NCBI RefSeq assembly: GCF_000758925.1
Contig: NZ_JRNC01000002.1
Location: 1 to 64,000, forward strand
Direction: 5' to 3'
Source: Prevotella sp. S7-1-8
GTDB lineage: Bacteria > Bacteroidota > Bacteroidia > Bacteroidales > Bacteroidaceae
DNA: 64,000 nt
The translations under genes and the position numbers were made by a program. The first letter of the stretch is position 1; each line of letters starts with the position of its first letter. Positions 8,642-18,050 of this stretch are shown one piece after another. Under the pieces are notes generated by a model. That model was not told the DNA's origin. It did not search any database and saw only the letters and a program-made list of their open reading frames with translations.

Positions 8642-10249
8642 TTACTTGGTTTCCTCCGCGGGTATAGGCAACACGCTCTCTTGCTTGGTCAATGGCTTGA
8701 CGGTGCCGTTGTCGCGTTTCACGCCCGCGTTAAGTCGCTTGTAGAGATAGAACAGTTGTCCCTCGCTAATCCACTCGCGCTGTCCCTCTCGCACAAGGTC
8801 CTTGACAAAATCACCCCATGTAGTTCGCGTGGGCAACTTATAATCGTTCAGCCCACGGTGCTCGCGCATAGTGTTGAGCAAGCCGTAAGCACCCTCGAAA
8901 TCACCCTTTCGAGCCATGCACTCGGCCACGATGTATCTCAGTTCAGACGTGCGCAACAGGGGCAGGATGGTGACAGTGCGGTCGCGCTCCATCGTGTTTC
9001 TCTCTTTGACATACCATTTGGTAGAGAGGAAGTTTCGGTAAGATCCTTTCGGCTCGTAGATAAGGCGAGTGGATCGAATGTCGGTGGTGCTCTCATCCAT
9101 GCCCGAGATGGTCTTGAAGATGTCTTGGCCGTCTTTGTTCACGATAAACAAGTCGCTGCTATGCTGGTTTTTCTCTCGTGGAAAGAGGCGTTCCAAACCT
9201 GCCTCGTCCACTTGCTTCTCGTTGTACAAACCCATGACAAGCGTGCCCACCATGCGTATGTCGCTCATCTCCTCGGGCTGGTCCACCCACGCGAAATTGA
9301 ACTGCTCGTTCTTGAAAGGCTCAAATTTGGTGGCATTGGCACCCTCGAAAGTGGCATCCAACACCTCCAACGCATACGCTTTGGCCTTGTCCAAAGAAGA
9401 GGGATCGAACGTGGCGTTATACTGATGGGCACGTGCCAACAGGGCCGTGATGGCCCAATAGGAGAATCTGTAACCCCTGCCCAAGAAGAAAGGGTCCACG
9501 CTCGTGGGGTTGGCGGCACCCTCCATGCCATACATCAAGGAGTTATAGAAGCGCGCCTCGCCCGATACACTGGCACTATATCCCAAGGGTGAGAGGTCAA
9601 AAGGCTTGACAAGCTCGCGCGCTTGCTCAAGGTCCTCGATGATTTTACCCATCACCTCCTTGACGGGCAAGTGCGTGGCTCTCTTGTTCGGGAACTCCGT
9701 CACGTAGGGAATGTAATTGCCGCCATCGTCGTCAATGGGCGCTGGGGCGAAGAGGCGTAGCATATCGAGGTGGATGAAAGCCCTGATAGCCTTGGCCTCG
9801 CCGAGGATATCGTCTCTCTCCATTTTGCCCTCGCTGAACTTATTGCCACTCTCTCCCTCCAAATGCTTGATTAAATCGTTGTCGGCGGCAATAGCGTTGA
9901 AGGCTGCCAACCAGATATTATCTATCAATGGCTGTAGCTTGGCATCCTTGTAGTCGCGCTTGCCAGCCGCAATATAGGTGGGGTTGCTCAGGTCATTGGA
10001 ATTGACATTAATGTCGTACTGACCTGAGAAGAAATCTATAACGCCAAATTGCAACTCTCGTCCGTAGAGCGTGGGCGAGGCCATGCTTTTGTAAATGCCA
10101 TGCAGGGCGGAGCGATAGCCGTCGCCGGTCTCGAAGAGTTCGTTGGCCGTAGACTGTCCCTCCACGGGCACGTCGAGCCAGTCGTTGCAGCCACTCAGCC
10201 CCAAAAGTGCCATGCAGGCTATGATGATGGAATATGTTTTTTGTTTCAT
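8642..10249 (-). CDS. SusD/RagB family nutrient-binding outer-membrane lipoprotein
   Basis: This is the surface lid protein of a SusC/SusD transporter: it binds the nutrient and closes over the SusC barrel. The 535-residue protein has a lipobox LSGC (Cys21) followed by NDWLDVPVEGQ, the standard start of SusD proteins. SusD TPR-like helices follow, with conserved segments AEAKAIRAFIHLDMLRLFAPAP and RTSELRYIVAECMARKGDFEGAYGLLNTMREHRGL. It lies 25 nt downstream of susC. In P. gingivalis the homologous RagB binds oligopeptides; the M16 protease at the end of this operon points the same way here, but the sequence alone cannot tell peptide from glycan ligands. Confidence 0.95.
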   Translation of the reverse strand: MKQKTYSIIIACMALLGLSGCNDWLDVPVEGQSTANELFETGDGYRSALHGIYKSMASPTLYGRELQFGVIDFFSGQYDINVNSNDLSNPTYIAAGKRDYKDAKLQPLIDNIWLAAFNAIAADNDLIKHLEGESGNKFSEGKMERDDILGEAKAIRAFIHLDMLRLFAPAPIDDDGGNYIPYVTEFPNKRATHLPVKEVMGKIIEDLEQARELVKPFDLSPLGYSASVSGEARFYNSLMYGMEGAANPTSVDPFFLGRGYRFSYWAITALLARAHQYNATFDPSSLDKAKAYALEVLDATFEGANATKFEPFKNEQFNFAWVDQPEEMSDIRMVGTLVMGLYNEKQVDEAGLERLFPREKNQHSSDLFIVNKDGQDIFKTISGMDESTTDIRSTRLIYEPKGSYRNFLSTKWYVKERNTMERDRTVTILPLLRTSELRYIVAECMARKGDFEGAYGLLNTMREHRGLNDYKLPTRTTWGDFVKDLVREGQREWISEGQLFYLYKRLNAGVKRDNGTVKPLTKQESVLPIPAEETK

Positions 10250-10274
10250 AATCGTTGTCGTTGATTTTTTTAGG

Positions 10275-13200
10275 TCAATAACTTGCTCGCAAGCTTATGC
10301 TGTACGTGTGGGCATAAGGATATGAGAGTCCGCGTTCCACCCTCACGGTGTTCCATCGAGCCAAGTCGGATGCGTTGAGCGTGATGGACAGCGCGCTTAG
10401 CTTGAGCTTGGAGATGAGTTTCCGACTGAAGTCATAGCCTATGGCCAAGCTGTTGAAATGCACGTAATTGTCATTTTGCACAAATCTTGACGTGGGCTTT
10501 GTGGAGTTCTTCTCGCCCAATCCATAGAATGGCGCTATATCACCCACCTTGCGCCATCTGTCCGTGATGACACGACGGTCCACGTTCTGATCTTTTATCC
10601 GCGCGTTCTCCACTTTCTCAAGAAGGGTCTGGTTATACACTTGCCCACCAAAAGCATAGAGGAACGAGGCGTTCACGTAGATGCCCTTGTAGGCTACGTT
10701 GATGCCAAACGAGCCTTGCGCGTCGGGATTAGTATCTCCACACACCACCATGTCACTGGCATTCCATTCCTTGGTGATGGTACCGTCTTTCTTCCTGAAA
10801 AGTTCCTTGCCGCTGGCCGGGTCAATGCCCAACGAGGGCATGGCGTAGATGGCTGTGGTGGACGCGCCCACGTAATATTGGATAAGAGGGCGGTTCTGCA
10901 AGTTTTGGTATTGTGGATGCTCAGCGTCGTAATTATCCCTGATTTTCTTGTTGTACTCCTCGATGGCATCGTCCAACTTGGATATTCTGTTCTTGTTTGT
11001 GCCCAAATTGGCGTTGGCCACCACCGACCAGTCGCGGTTACGGAAGAGCGTGACATTGGTCTTTAGCTCAAAACCCTTGTTCTCGATAGAGCCCACGTTG
11101 CCACTATAAGAGGTGAAACCCGATGATGGCCTTATGCCAATACGGTCTATCATGCCATCCGTGGTTTTCTTGTAATAGGCGGCCTCGATATACAATCGGT
11201 TTTTGAAAAGCTCCGCGGTGAAACCCACGTCGAGCGACTTGGTGATTTCCCACGACAACGCTGAGTTGCCCATGGTGAAGAGCCTGACTGCTGGCCCTGT
11301 GTAATACCACGCCTTTGTGTCGGCCTTGTAACTGCTGATCACGTCAAAACGAGAGAAGTTAACCTTTCCGGTGCTGCCATAAGTGCCACGCATTCGAAGC
11401 GTGTTAATCCACGGCAGTTTCTTGACGAACGGATAGTTGTGTATGTTTAAGCCCACGCCTACAGAGGCGAATGGCGCAAAACGTTTGTCCTCGCCAAACT
11501 GCGACGAGCCATCCATACGGAACGAGGCGTCCAACAAGTAGATCTCGTCGAAGGTATAGTTGAGAGCTCCCAACACGCCAAAGAGCCTTGTCGTAGATTT
11601 GGTGTCGATGGTTTTGTCGGGCTGCGTGGCCGCGTAAATGGGATCATTCAAGCTGCCAATGTTGAAACCTTCTTGCCTATACGACAGGCGGCGATCGTTG
11701 GTCTCCTGCGCATCCACACCCGCCGTGAGGTTCAAGAAATGACGCTTGAAACGCTTATTGAAGTGGAGCATGGCGTTGGCATTCCATTTCAGGCGAGTGT
11801 CGCCCGACACGTCAAGCGAGCCTTTGCGGTTATTGGCCACAGAGCGAAACAAGAAAGAGTCCTTGGGGTCTTTGAAAGTCTTGCCGTCTGTCTTCACTTG
11901 GCTAACGCTAAACGTGCCCCGAAGATACAAGTTGGGGGTGAAATGGATGTTCACGCTCAGGTTGTCGGTCACGTCGGTGATACCACCGCGACCACTGTAG
12001 CTTTGCAAATAGTGCTCCCGCCACAGTGGGTTGGCGCGGTGCGACATGGGCAGCTCACGCAGCAATTCGCCGGCAACGTCATAGATGGCGTCGTAAGGCA
12101 GCTGCTGTGAATAGTCGTTGAAATAGCCGTAAGGCGAGTCCTCATAGGATGTTCTGTTAAGCGTCACCTTGTTTTGGATTTGCAACCAGTCTCTCAATCG
12201 ATAGTCTATCATCATCCCCGCGCCGTACCTGTCGCGCTTGGAGCCTTTCATAACGCCGGCGTTCTTGTCATAGTTCAGGTTCAGCATGTACCTTACCTCG
12301 TTGACACCACCCGAGAGCGACACGTCGTTACGCCAGTTATAGGCGTTGCGCAGAGGTTGCGCCAGCCAGTCGGTGTTCACGCCGCGCCTCACCTCGTTGA
12401 GCTTGTCGTTGTACTCCCGCTCCTTGTCTATCGTGGCCACACCAAAAGTACCCACGTACAGCCCGGCATCTTTCTCCACCTGCAACTTCTCGGTGGCGTT
12501 GGTCAGGTTATAGTCTGAAAGGTCGGGGAAAGACAGTTCCAAGGTGGTATTGTAGTCTATGCGTATCTCGCCGGCCTTAGGGGGCACTGTGGTGACTATC
12601 ACGACACCATTGGCCGCACGCGAACCATAGAGTGCCGTAGCCGCGGCGTCTTTCAAGATGGTCATGCTCTCTATGCGGTTGATGTCCATGTCATATATCT
12701 TTTGCACGTCCACCTCAAATCCGTCGAGCATGAAAATAGGCATGTTGGGGTTGTCGCGCAGGTTGGTACGCTGAGTGAGGCGTTGGTTCTCGACGTCCAA
12801 ACCTCTATTCTGCGATATGCTCGACGCTCCCCGAATATTAATCTCATGCATCTGGTTGGGGTCAGCGCCAAACCCAAGGTTGTCCATAATGCGGAACGAT
12901 GGGTCAAAAACCTGCAAGGCTTTCACAGCGTCTTTGGAGTTCACCTTCTTGAGGTCCTCGCTTGTCACGATGGTGGCCGAACCAGTAAAGCTGTTTTTCT
13001 TGAGTTTCTGGAAACCCGTCACCACCACTTGTCCTATCCGCGTGGAGTTCTCTTCCAAATAGACGGTAAACTTGCGATGCTTGCCAACGGTGAAACACTT
13101 GGGCTTGAAGCCGATGTAACTCACTTGGAACACGTCTTGGACAGAACAGCCCTTGACAACAAATTTTCCCTCCACGTTGGTGGCGGTGCCTCGCAACCCA

Positions 13201-13376
13201 TTTTTCAGGCGCACCGTGGCGCCAGCAATTGGCTCGTTGTTGGTGTTGTCAATCACGGTTCCCTCAATGGTGAACTTGTCGCCCCCGGCAGGCTGTTGGG
13301 CCAAGGCAGGTCCACTTAGCGAAAACAGCGCTATGACCCCAACGATGAGGGATTGGCTAAAAAAGGTTTTTCGCAT
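10275..13376 (-). CDS. SusC/RagA family TonB-dependent outer-membrane transporter
   Basis: This is the TonB-driven barrel of the SusCD complex. In 1033 residues the order is signal peptide (1 to about 26, ending ALAQ), carboxypeptidase-regulatory-like beta-sandwich (FTIEGTVIDNTNNEPIAGAT, about residues 34-115), plug domain with the SusC pattern (IRGASSISQNRG and DAAATALYGSRAANGVVIV), and a 22-strand barrel ending in an aromatic-containing strand (YSISLRASY). It is the first gene of the minus-strand operon, with a -7 box 82 nt upstream of its start, and is divergent from a TPR/HTH regulator that probably controls it. The length is normal for SusC. Confidence 0.96.
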   Translation of the reverse strand: MRKTFFSQSLIVGVIALFSLSGPALAQQPAGGDKFTIEGTVIDNTNNEPIAGATVRLKNGLRGTATNVEGKFVVKGCSVQDVFQVSYIGFKPKCFTVGKHRKFTVYLEENSTRIGQVVVTGFQKLKKNSFTGSATIVTSEDLKKVNSKDAVKALQVFDPSFRIMDNLGFGADPNQMHEINIRGASSISQNRGLDVENQRLTQRTNLRDNPNMPIFMLDGFEVDVQKIYDMDINRIESMTILKDAAATALYGSRAANGVVIVTTVPPKAGEIRIDYNTTLELSFPDLSDYNLTNATEKLQVEKDAGLYVGTFGVATIDKEREYNDKLNEVRRGVNTDWLAQPLRNAYNWRNDVSLSGGVNEVRYMLNLNYDKNAGVMKGSKRDRYGAGMMIDYRLRDWLQIQNKVTLNRTSYEDSPYGYFNDYSQQLPYDAIYDVAGELLRELPMSHRANPLWREHYLQSYSGRGGITDVTDNLSVNIHFTPNLYLRGTFSVSQVKTDGKTFKDPKDSFLFRSVANNRKGSLDVSGDTRLKWNANAMLHFNKRFKRHFLNLTAGVDAQETNDRRLSYRQEGFNIGSLNDPIYAATQPDKTIDTKSTTRLFGVLGALNYTFDEIYLLDASFRMDGSSQFGEDKRFAPFASVGVGLNIHNYPFVKKLPWINTLRMRGTYGSTGKVNFSRFDVISSYKADTKAWYYTGPAVRLFTMGNSALSWEITKSLDVGFTAELFKNRLYIEAAYYKKTTDGMIDRIGIRPSSGFTSYSGNVGSIENKGFELKTNVTLFRNRDWSVVANANLGTNKNRISKLDDAIEEYNKKIRDNYDAEHPQYQNLQNRPLIQYYVGASTTAIYAMPSLGIDPASGKELFRKKDGTITKEWNASDMVVCGDTNPDAQGSFGINVAYKGIYVNASFLYAFGGQVYNQTLLEKVENARIKDQNVDRRVITDRWRKVGDIAPFYGLGEKNSTKPTSRFVQNDNYVHFNSLAIGYDFSRKLISKLKLSALSITLNASDLARWNTVRVERGLSYPYAHTYSISLRASY

Positions 13377-13457
13377 AGGTATAACAAATTTTGATTAATA
13401 ATGAATAAATCTCTCAAACAAGCGAGTTAAAACCATGTGGCTTCAACACGCCCACCG

Positions 13458-13465
13458 CAAATATA
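13458..13465 (-). promoter_or_regulatory. -7 promoter element of the susC operon
   Basis: On the minus strand the sequence reads TATATTTG, matching TAnnTTTG, about 82 nt upstream of the susC ATG. It leaves a leader of about 75 nt. Confidence 0.65.
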
Positions 13466-13514
13466 TGTTATTTAGGCTTAAACGCAAAATCTAAAAAATC
13501 ATCGTAAAAAAGAG

Positions 13515-13529
13515 TGTTGCAGTGCAACA
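13515..13529. promoter_or_regulatory. Operator-like palindrome between susC and its putative regulator
   Basis: TGTTGCA-G-TGCAACA is an exact 7-bp inverted repeat with a 1-nt centre. It lies about 50 bp upstream of the susC -7 box, where an activator would bind. A second element, the exact palindrome TTTATGCATAAA at 13670-13681, lies next to the -7 box of the regulator gene. A binding role is inference. Confidence 0.4.
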
Positions 13530-13696
13530 TCCCAATGCTTATTGACACTGTGGCAACATTGGCACAACGAAGGACATACGGTTTTTGCAACAAAAAACCG
13601 ACCGGAAGTTAACATTCAATTACAAAACAATACTTATTTTTCTTTCAAAATTGTCACTTTTGTGACCCTTTTATGCATAAATTCATAATTTTAGCT

Positions 13697-13704
13697 TATC
13701 TTTG
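13697..13704 (+). promoter_or_regulatory. -7 promoter element of the TPR/HTH regulator gene
   Basis: TATCTTTG matches TAnnTTTG exactly, 45 nt upstream of the ATG at 13749. Confidence 0.65.
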
Positions 13705-13748
13705 CGACATGAATGAAGTCTAATTTCCTAAAACATTTCATGTAACAC

Positions 13749-15374
13749 ATGCGCAAAGAACTTCATAAACTTTATTTTACCGCCCATTCTCTCAACCTCA
13801 TATCCATCTTGACCATGCTCGCCACAGCCATAGCTATGACGACCGCATGCCACCAATTCTCCGACCAACAAGCCAGCCTCGACAGGGTGGACACATTGCT
13901 CGCCCAAGGCAATGTGGACGCGGCCTACACCTATCTGAGCGAAATGCCGACCGAGGGGCTTGACAGTCACGACGACATGGCGCGCTACACACTGCTCAAG
14001 ACAGAGACGCTATTCCGCAAGCAACTGCCCGTGGACAACGACTCCATCGACTATGCTATCTTCTACTACGAGCAGAACGGCGACCAAGAGCAACTCGCAA
14101 GAGCATGCTACTACAAAGGCGTGATACATTTTTTTTACCGTGGCAACACCCGACGAGCCATCCTGCTGCTCAAACGGGCCGAAAACTTGGTCAAGCAATC
14201 CAAGAACCTCACCTTGAAACACAAGGTCTACTCGTCCATCTCTTATATCAACCTGATTAACAAGAACTACGCCACCGCCATCAGATACGCGCGCAAAGCG
14301 GGCGAGCTGGCGCGCAAGCTCAACAACAAAGAGTGGATAGGCTACAGCCTCACCTACATAGCCAACGCGTACAGTGGATTGGAGAAACCCGACAGCAACT
14401 TGGAATACCTGCGCCAAAGCCTCAACTACTACCCATACCTGAGCCGCGAAAACCAGTCGGTGCTACTCTCAAACATCAGCGACGCCTATCATCGCAACAA
14501 CGATTCAGCCAAGGCCGAAGAGTACATACAGCGGGCCTTGAGAGAGCGACCAAGCAGCTACACCTACGCCGTACTGGCCGATTTCTACATACAGCGGGGC
14601 GAACTGGAACGTGCCCACGACTGCTTGCTCAAGGCAGCGGACACCACCGACGTATACACCTACGAGAAAGCGCTGCACAGCCTCTTCACGTTGAGAAAAA
14701 CTATGCGCGACTATCAAGGAGCCACGCGTATAGCCGACACGCTGCTCGCCTTTCAAGAGAGACAAGAACACATACGCAGCCAAAATAACATTTACGACAT
14801 ACAGAACAAATATGAGCGTGAAGAGCGCGAGAAACAAATAGACACTTATCGTACATACTCCACCGGACTACTCGTCATATTGGCGCTGTCGGTGGTGACA
14901 ATGGTGCTCTACCACAAGTACAAACAGGCACGAGACAGGCGAGACCTGTTACAAAAACACTTGCTGCTCAACGAGTACAGCGACCAGCTGCACGAGCTGA
15001 AAGCCACCCAACACATCACCAACAAGGAGCTGAGCGAGCTGAAAAAGAAAGTGAGCACGCTCAAAGACACAGAGGTGCAAAGGCTCAGCAACGGCAAAAT
15101 GCTGTACGAGAGCGTGCTGTGCAACCGAAACACCATACATTGGAGCAACCAAGATTTTCTCGACTTCTTGGAATACATCAAGCTCATCGACATGCCATAC
15201 GTGGAACAACTGAACCAAAAATACAGCAACCTATCGCCCAAACAGTACCTGTATCTCACGGCCACCGAGCGCATGGGCAAGACAGAGCAAGAAGTGGGAG
15301 ACATCTTGGCCATTGGCCCCAGCAGCGTGCGCTCCATCAAAAGCCGTATCAAAAGCAAGCGCGCGCAGGAATGA
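13749..15374 (+). CDS. Membrane-anchored TPR protein with C-terminal HTH, putative regulator of the SusCD locus
   Basis: The 541-residue protein has a hydrophobic N-terminal segment (residues about 15-34, ending TTAC), then about 300 residues of tetratricopeptide-like helical repeats (for example EEYIQRALRERPSSYTYAVL), a single membrane helix (TGLLVILALSVVTMVLYHKY, about 370-390), a charged coiled coil (about 395-450) and a LuxR/GerE-like helix-turn-helix at the end (LSPKQYLYLTATERMG...EVGDILAIGPSSVRSIKSRI). This arrangement, periplasmic TPRs joined through the membrane to a cytoplasmic DNA-binding region, is a known Bacteroidota regulator layout. It is transcribed divergently from susC with a 372-nt shared control region, so regulation of that operon is a reasonable inference. 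The inducing signal is unknown. Confidence 0.85.
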   Translation: MRKELHKLYFTAHSLNLISILTMLATAIAMTTACHQFSDQQASLDRVDTLLAQGNVDAAYTYLSEMPTEGLDSHDDMARYTLLKTETLFRKQLPVDNDSIDYAIFYYEQNGDQEQLARACYYKGVIHFFYRGNTRRAILLLKRAENLVKQSKNLTLKHKVYSSISYINLINKNYATAIRYARKAGELARKLNNKEWIGYSLTYIANAYSGLEKPDSNLEYLRQSLNYYPYLSRENQSVLLSNISDAYHRNNDSAKAEEYIQRALRERPSSYTYAVLADFYIQRGELERAHDCLLKAADTTDVYTYEKALHSLFTLRKTMRDYQGATRIADTLLAFQERQEHIRSQNNIYDIQNKYEREEREKQIDTYRTYSTGLLVILALSVVTMVLYHKYKQARDRRDLLQKHLLLNEYSDQLHELKATQHITNKELSELKKKVSTLKDTEVQRLSNGKMLYESVLCNRNTIHWSNQDFLDFLEYIKLIDMPYVEQLNQKYSNLSPKQYLYLTATERMGKTEQEVGDILAIGPSSVRSIKSRIKSKRAQE

Positions 15375-15544
15375 CGGCATGGCGAGCCTACCAAAAAAAC
15401 ACTCTGTGGGCATGGAGTTGAGGCTATCTTGGCATGCGCGCGCCACACCATCACTACACCTCCACTCGCTGTCCACAAAGTGATACGGAAAAATTCATAA
15501 TGTTCTTAAAAGGTCGCAGGGTTTCCGCCACCCCACCTCATGCG

Positions 15545-17098
15545 TTAAACGATACCACGCACCCGGTCGTCAAAAGCCGAGAGCGCAGCCTTGGCGCCCT
15601 CGCCCATGGCTATCATGATTTGCTTATATGGCACCGTGGTGACGTCGCCGGCAGCGTAAACGCCGGGCACCGCCGTGCGGTTGAACGAGTCCACAACGAT
15701 TTCTTTCCGAGCTGACAATGGCAGATTGCCCTCGAAAGGCTCCGTATTGGGCGAAAGCCCTATCTGCACAAACACGCCGTCAAAAGCCTCCTCCCGCTCT
15801 TTCCCGGTTTTCCGGTCCTTAATCACCAGCCCCTTCAATTGCTTGCCGTCACCCACGACAGCGGTGGTTTGCGACATCATGCGAATGTCCACATTGCCCA
15901 GCGAGCGAACCTTCTCTTGCAGCACGCCGTCCGCGCGCATGGCATCGCCATACTCTATCAGGGTGACATGGCTACATATCCCAGCCAAGTCGATAGCAGC
16001 TTCCACGCCAGAGTTTCCTCCACCTATGACAGCCACTTTCTTGCCTTGGTAGAAAGGTCCGTCACAATGGGGACAAAAATGTATGCCATGCCCAAGGTAC
16101 AGGGCCTCGTCGGGCAGCCCCAACCGACGCCAACCGGCACCCGTGGCTATGATGACGGCAGGCGCGGCGAACTCCTCGCCACCGCGGACGAGCACCCGTT
16201 TGAGTTTGCCGCCAAAATCCACTCCCACTATTTTCCTGTTATCATATATGTCCACGTCATAGCGCTCGACATGAGAACGCAGGTTGGCACTGAGCTGCAC
16301 GCCCGTGATCTCAGGCACCGAGGTAATGTTCTCGATGCCCGTGGTATCGTTGATTTGTCCACCTATACGGCCAGCCACGATGGCCACTTTCAGCCCTTTG
16401 CGAGCCGAGTAGATAGCAGCGGTGGCTCCAGCCGGGCCACCGCCAAGGACCACGACGTCGCATTGGCGCTCCACCTTGGCGGCGGACTCGTCGCGAGTGG
16501 TGCCCACGGTGTCCTCAAGCTCTTGCAATAACGTGCCCAAGTCGCCGCGCCCCACATGCAACAACTGGCCATTCACGTAGACCGAGGGCACGCCTTGGAT
16601 GTTGAGCGCCGTCACCTCGTCTTGGTATAGCGCACCATCAATGGTCTCGCTGGTCACGTTTGGATTGACGAGTGCCATTACGTTGAGCGCTTGAACCACA
16701 TCGGGGCAGTTGGTACAGGTAAGCGAGACGTAAGTTTTCAATCTCACCTCTCCCTTGAGAGCCTTTATTCTGGCGGCGATAGCCTCGTCGGGGAGATTTT
16801 TGCCTTGCCCGTCAGCGTTGAGGATGGCCAACAACAGCGAGGTAAACTCATGGCCGTTGGGTATGCCACAGAAACGCACGCCGGTGTCGCTGCCGTCACG
16901 AACGATATTGAAACGGAAATCGGAGCCGGCAACATACTCTACCGACAACTTGCCAGACGTGGCGACAAAATCCTCCACAAACGCGGTGTATTCGTCCGCG
17001 TGGGCATAGGATTGGTCGCGCTCCACGCGCAAAACAAAGGATGATTTAAGGTTGGCGAACACGCTCTTTAGCTGTTCTTTTATATCAGATTGTAGCAT
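15545..17098 (-). CDS. ahpF: Alkyl hydroperoxide reductase subunit F
   Basis: This FAD flavoprotein passes electrons from NADH to the peroxiredoxin AhpC. The 517-residue protein has the N-terminal tandem thioredoxin-fold domain with redox pair Cys128-Cys131 (CTNC), an FAD Rossmann motif GGGPAG at 219-224, the second redox pair Cys342-Cys345 (CPHC), the NADH motif GGGNSG, and a C-terminal GDVTTVPYKQ FAD-binding segment. Both cysteine pairs sit almost where they do in E. coli AhpF. It is downstream of ahpC on the same strand, separated by 148 nt that contain a terminator-like hairpin, so expression is probably lower than that of ahpC. OxyR is encoded divergently upstream of the pair. Confidence 0.97.
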   Translation of the reverse strand: MLQSDIKEQLKSVFANLKSSFVLRVERDQSYAHADEYTAFVEDFVATSGKLSVEYVAGSDFRFNIVRDGSDTGVRFCGIPNGHEFTSLLLAILNADGQGKNLPDEAIAARIKALKGEVRLKTYVSLTCTNCPDVVQALNVMALVNPNVTSETIDGALYQDEVTALNIQGVPSVYVNGQLLHVGRGDLGTLLQELEDTVGTTRDESAAKVERQCDVVVLGGGPAGATAAIYSARKGLKVAIVAGRIGGQINDTTGIENITSVPEITGVQLSANLRSHVERYDVDIYDNRKIVGVDFGGKLKRVLVRGGEEFAAPAVIIATGAGWRRLGLPDEALYLGHGIHFCPHCDGPFYQGKKVAVIGGGNSGVEAAIDLAGICSHVTLIEYGDAMRADGVLQEKVRSLGNVDIRMMSQTTAVVGDGKQLKGLVIKDRKTGKEREEAFDGVFVQIGLSPNTEPFEGNLPLSARKEIVVDSFNRTAVPGVYAAGDVTTVPYKQIMIAMGEGAKAALSAFDDRVRGIV

Positions 17099-17179
17099 TT
17101 TCTTGTTTTATTACGATTAAAATTATAGTCCCAAGTCATGCCTTTCAATATCGAAAAGGGGTGTCAGGGAGTAAGAAAA

Positions 17180-17218
17180 AAGGTTACTTGATGGCGCAAC
17201 ACCTTGTCAAGCAACCTT
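17180..17218 (-). terminator. Terminator-like hairpin between ahpC and ahpF
   Basis: On the minus strand, AAGGTTGCTTGA and TCAAGTAACCTT form a 12-bp stem with one weak pair, followed directly by a T run. It lies just after ahpC and could act as a leaky terminator that sets the ratio of AhpC to AhpF. Confidence 0.65.
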
Positions 17219-17246
17219 GTATAGTCATTTCAAAAAGGGTGACCGC

Positions 17247-17813
17247 TTAAATTTTACCAACCAAGTCGATGCTTGGTTTCAACGTCTCGCCACCTTTCTT
17301 CCATTTGGCCGGGCATACCTCGCCGGCGTGCGTGGCCACGAACTGCGCGGCCTCCACCTTACGAACAAGTTCGTCGGCATTGCGCCCGATGCTGTTGTCC
17401 TGCACCTCGGCCACTTTTACCAATCCCTCCGGGTTCACCAAGAACGTGCCGCGATAAGCGACACCCTCGTCTTCCTTGTACACGCCGAAACCTTTTGCCA
17501 ACACAGCGCAAGGGTCGCCGAGCATGGTGTATTGTATCTGTTTGATGGTCTCGGAAGCGTCATGCCAAGCCTTGTGCACAAAATGCGTGTCGCAACTCAC
17601 GGAGAAAACCTCCACGCCCATTTTCTTCAATTCCTCATACTTGCTCTGCAAGTCGCCCAACTCTGTGGGGCAAACAAACGTGAAATCAGCTGGATAGAAA
17701 AAGAACAAAGCCCACTTGCCCTCAATATCCTTGTTGCTCACTTCCTTGAAACTACCGTTCTGAAAACCCTGAACCTTGAACTCAGGAACTCTCGCATTGA
17801 TAATTGCTTCCAT
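17247..17813 (-). CDS. ahpC: Alkyl hydroperoxide reductase subunit C (2-Cys peroxiredoxin)
   Basis: This peroxiredoxin reduces H2O2 and organic hydroperoxides and is recycled by AhpF. The 188-residue protein has the peroxidatic Cys48 in FTFVCPTEL and the resolving Cys167 in GEVCPAKW, as in E. coli AhpC (46 and 165). I chose the ATG at 17813 (MEAIINARVPEF), because the codon two triplets earlier is TTG and homologues start at this point. A -7 element lies about 64 nt upstream and a candidate OxyR half-site lies further up. It is the first gene of the ahpC-ahpF unit. Confidence 0.97.
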   Translation of the reverse strand: MEAIINARVPEFKVQGFQNGSFKEVSNKDIEGKWALFFFYPADFTFVCPTELGDLQSKYEELKKMGVEVFSVSCDTHFVHKAWHDASETIKQIQYTMLGDPCAVLAKGFGVYKEDEGVAYRGTFLVNPEGLVKVAEVQDNSIGRNADELVRKVEAAQFVATHAGEVCPAKWKKGGETLKPSIDLVGKI

Positions 17814-17876
17814 ATTCAATTTTCTTTTATAATTGTTATTAATGATTATTCGGCGTTGTCACGCTTTATTTTTTTA

Positions 17877-17884
17877 CAAAGATA
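17877..17884 (-). promoter_or_regulatory. -7 promoter element of ahpC
   Basis: On the minus strand it reads TATCTTTG, an exact TAnnTTTG match, 64 nt upstream of the ahpC ATG. Confidence 0.7.
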
Positions 17885-17927
17885 GCCCCTTTTTGCATAA
17901 TTTGCAAATGACATTATTTATTATCCA

Positions 17928-17942
17928 ATAGAGATAATCTAT
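17928..17942. promoter_or_regulatory. Candidate OxyR half-site upstream of ahpC
   Basis: ATAG-N7-CTAT matches the outer bases of the E. coli OxyR half-site and lies 44 bp upstream of the ahpC -7 box, in the intergenic region shared with oxyR. I could not find a good second half-site at the expected 7-bp spacing, so this is tentative. Confidence 0.35.
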
Positions 17943-18050
17943 AACGCGCCCCGAAATCCCCATATACAATGGCTTACCAAGTTGTAATGATTTTGACGTC
18001 TTAAGCGCAAAATTCCATTCACCATCGCACTACATGTACAATATTATTCG

